64,000 nucleotides of DNA, from NCBI RefSeq assembly GCF_014646215.1, contig NZ_BMNA01000004.1, positions 338,125 to 402,124 of the forward strand, given 5' to 3'. The stretch comes from Nakamurella endophytica (GTDB lineage Bacteria; Actinomycetota; Actinomycetes; Mycobacteriales; Nakamurellaceae). Below, in pieces: positions 62,577-64,000 of this stretch. Made by a program: the position numbers and the translations under genes. Below the pieces are notes generated by a model. That model was not told where the DNA came from. It saw only the letters and a list, made by a program, of their open reading frames with translations, and made no database searches. Each line of letters opens with the position of its first letter. Positions within the stretch are counted from its first letter, which is position 1.

Positions 62577-63682
62577 GCCGACCACTGGACGGTGTGCCGC
62601 CCGCCCGGCGCGAGCCAGCCCAGCGCGCGGCGGACCTCGGTGTCGACCGCGGCGCGGTCGTCCCGCGACCACGCCGACAGCGGCTCGACCTCGGCGCCGG
62701 CGGTGCTCGGCGTCCACCGCACCTTCCACGCTCCCTGCACGAACCCGTCCAGCAGCACGCCGCCGCGGATGATGCCGTTCTCGGTGAACACCTGCCGCCG
62801 GACGTCCTCGTCCATGATCCGCGAGCGGTCGCGGTGACCGAGCAGCACGCTGTCCCATTCGGCCAGCAACCGGACCGGGGCGGGGGTGTCGCCCGGCGGC
62901 CGCGGCGCGTCAGGCACGTCGAACAGCTCGGCGCCGTCCTCCGACGTCCAGGTGCACAGCCGGGGACGCAGCCGCTCGAAGACGGCTGCCAGCCGGGTGA
63001 GCCCGGACCACGCCTGCATGTCGGCGGGTGTGGCGGGGCCGAACGCGGCGAGGTAGCGCAGCACCAGGCCGTCCGGGTCGGGCTCGGCCGCCATCGGCCG
63101 GCCGAGCCAGTGCTCGGCGGAGGTGCAGGCGGACCGCCCGGAGCGTCCCCACAGCCCGCGCGGCGGTACCTGGACCAGCGCCAGATCGACCCGGGCCGCC
63201 ATGCCCAGCGCCGTCGGGTCGCGGCCCGGCAGCTCGCGGACCAGGGCCGCGCCCAGCTCGGCCGTCGTCAGCGGCCGCTCCTCGACCAGCTCGCGCGCCC
63301 GCCGGGCCAGCAGTTCCCGGTCCACGCCGGCGAGGGCGCGGCCGTACGGGGACCCGGGCGTCAACCCGCGGGCGACGGCCGGCTGCAGCACGGGCCGCAG
63401 CGCCAACGCGTCCTCGGCGGTGACCAGGTGGACGGTCGAGCGCTGCAGCGCCAGCCGCACCGCGCGCCGGGACTCCAGCAGCACGGACAGGTCCAGGGGG
63501 GCGACCTGGGCCATCCGGCTCCACAGGGCCAGGTACGGCGGGTACGGGCTCTGCGCCTGCAGGCCCAGCAGGTGCGTCAGCACGGACTCGACGGTGGTGC
63601 CCGGCGGCGCCGGCTCCAGCAGGTACTGCCGGGCGAGCAGCGCCCGGTTCAGCTCACGCCGGGTCAGCACGCCGCCGTTCAC
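62573..63682 (-). CDS. AlkZ-like winged-helix DNA glycosylase family protein
   Basis: A 369-residue protein of the HTH_42 (AlkZ/YcaQ) superfamily. LTRRELNRALLARQYLLE, then LLGLQAQSPYPPYLALWSR with a Q-A-Q (Q42, Q44) matching the catalytic Q-x-Q of AlkZ; later RSTVHLVTAEDALALRPVLQP, LRYLAAFGPATPADMQAW, and the C-terminal DGFVQGAWKVRW. AlkZ removes bulky or cross-linked alkylated bases. GTG at 63682 begins at the conserved domain; TTG at 63721 adds 13 residues. It runs into menC by 4 bp, although no pathway link is known. Confidence 0.8.
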   Translation of the reverse strand: MNGGVLTRRELNRALLARQYLLEPAPPGTTVESVLTHLLGLQAQSPYPPYLALWSRMAQVAPLDLSVLLESRRAVRLALQRSTVHLVTAEDALALRPVLQPAVARGLTPGSPYGRALAGVDRELLARRARELVEERPLTTAELGAALVRELPGRDPTALGMAARVDLALVQVPPRGLWGRSGRSACTSAEHWLGRPMAAEPDPDGLVLRYLAAFGPATPADMQAWSGLTRLAAVFERLRPRLCTWTSEDGAELFDVPDAPRPPGDTPAPVRLLAEWDSVLLGHRDRSRIMDEDVRRQVFTENGIIRGGVLLDGFVQGAWKVRWTPSTAGAEVEPLSAWSRDDRAAVDTEVRRALGWLAPGGRHTVQWSA

Positions 63683-63768
63683 GGCTCGCCGCCCCGGGAC
63701 CTGTGGCACCCGGCCAGTCAAACACGGTCCACCGACACCGCCCGCCGAGCGGTGGACCGCCCGTCCCG

Positions 63769-64000
63769 TCAGGCGGGCAGCTCGATGGTGACGGCCAGGC
63801 CGCCCTCCGGAGCGGGCCCGGCGGCGATGGCTCCGCCCAGCCGGCGGACCAGGCTGTCGGCGAGCGCCAGCCCGAGGCCGGCGCCGGACGGGCGGTGGGC
63901 GCGGTACCGCTCGTGCAGGACGCCGGGCAGGAACGCGACCGGATAGTCGTCGGGCGCCAGACCGGGACCGCCGTCGCGCACCTGCAGCCGCACGGATCCC
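63769..64000 (-). CDS. Sensor histidine kinase, C-terminal fragment
   Basis: Only the last 77 residues or so are in the window; the gene continues to the right. The ATP-binding G1 box VRDGGPGLAPDD and G2 box GAGLGLALADSLVRRLGG of the HATPase_c domain are present, ending V-T-I-E-L-P-A. The G2 spacing is typical of two-component sensor kinases. Partner and signal are not visible. Confidence 0.8.
   Translation of the reverse strand, partial: GSVRLQVRDGGPGLAPDDYPVAFLPGVLHERYRAHRPSGAGLGLALADSLVRRLGGAIAAGPAPEGGLAVTIELPA

Overview
The window is about 64 kb of very GC-rich DNA (roughly 70-75% G+C by eye) from the chromosome of an actinobacterium. The gene order (tRNA-Thr, tRNA-Met, rpmG, two MaoC dehydratases ... 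tRNA-Trp, secE, nusG, rplK, rplA ... rplJ, rplL ... rpoB, rpoC), GTG/TTG starts, SigL/RslA-like regulators, an actinobacterial-type NusG and SecE with long acidic N-termini, and menaquinone rather than ubiquinone genes all fit. A free-living relative of Nakamurella or Frankia is my guess for the lineage; the phylum is much surer than the genus.

Layout. 0-3.5 kb (+): the end of a polyol uptake and oxidation operon (two sugar ABC permeases and a mannitol-type 2-dehydrogenase). 3.5-6.7 kb: a SigL-like ECF sigma factor with its zinc-finger anti-sigma (-), divergent from two consecutive Tat-exported Rieske lipoproteins (+); a divergent pair of SigL-type promoters lies between them. 6.7-14.6 kb (-): rpoB-rpoC. 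15-21.3 kb (-): a VOC protein, rplJ-rplL with an L10-type leader, a lipoprotein, rplK-rplA, secE-nusG and tRNA-Trp. 21.3-28.5 kb: an odd HAL/PAL-family protein (-), a complete OpuC/ProU-type osmoprotectant ABC transporter (+) and a class I aminotransferase (+). 28.7-36.5 kb: hadB, hadA, rpmG, tRNA-Met and tRNA-Thr (-); a membrane GGDEF/EAL protein (-), tRNA-Tyr (-), a YajQ family protein (+), RarD (+). 35.4-62.6 kb: the respiratory quinone block: polyprenyl diphosphate synthase (-), the complete 14-gene nuoA-N operon for complex I (-), a MenJ-like reductase and MenG (-), an inositol monophosphatase (+), a DUF3592-like protein (-), MenF (+), MenD and MenC (-). 62.6-64 kb: an AlkZ-like DNA glycosylase family protein (-) and the C-terminus of a sensor kinase (-).

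How it works together. The 35-63 kb block encodes a full NADH dehydrogenase plus most steps that make its electron acceptor, menaquinone: isochorismate synthase, SEPHCHC synthase, o-succinylbenzoate synthase, side-chain synthase, methyltransferase and side-chain reductase. The 6.7-30 kb block holds the transcription and translation core. The most distinctive accessory element is the SigL-RslA-Rieske locus: matched promoters of one sequence type face both ways, one fitting autoregulation of the sigma factor and the other a leaderless Rieske lipoprotein mRNA. I saw no CRISPR array, insertion sequence, prophage or plasmid function in the window.
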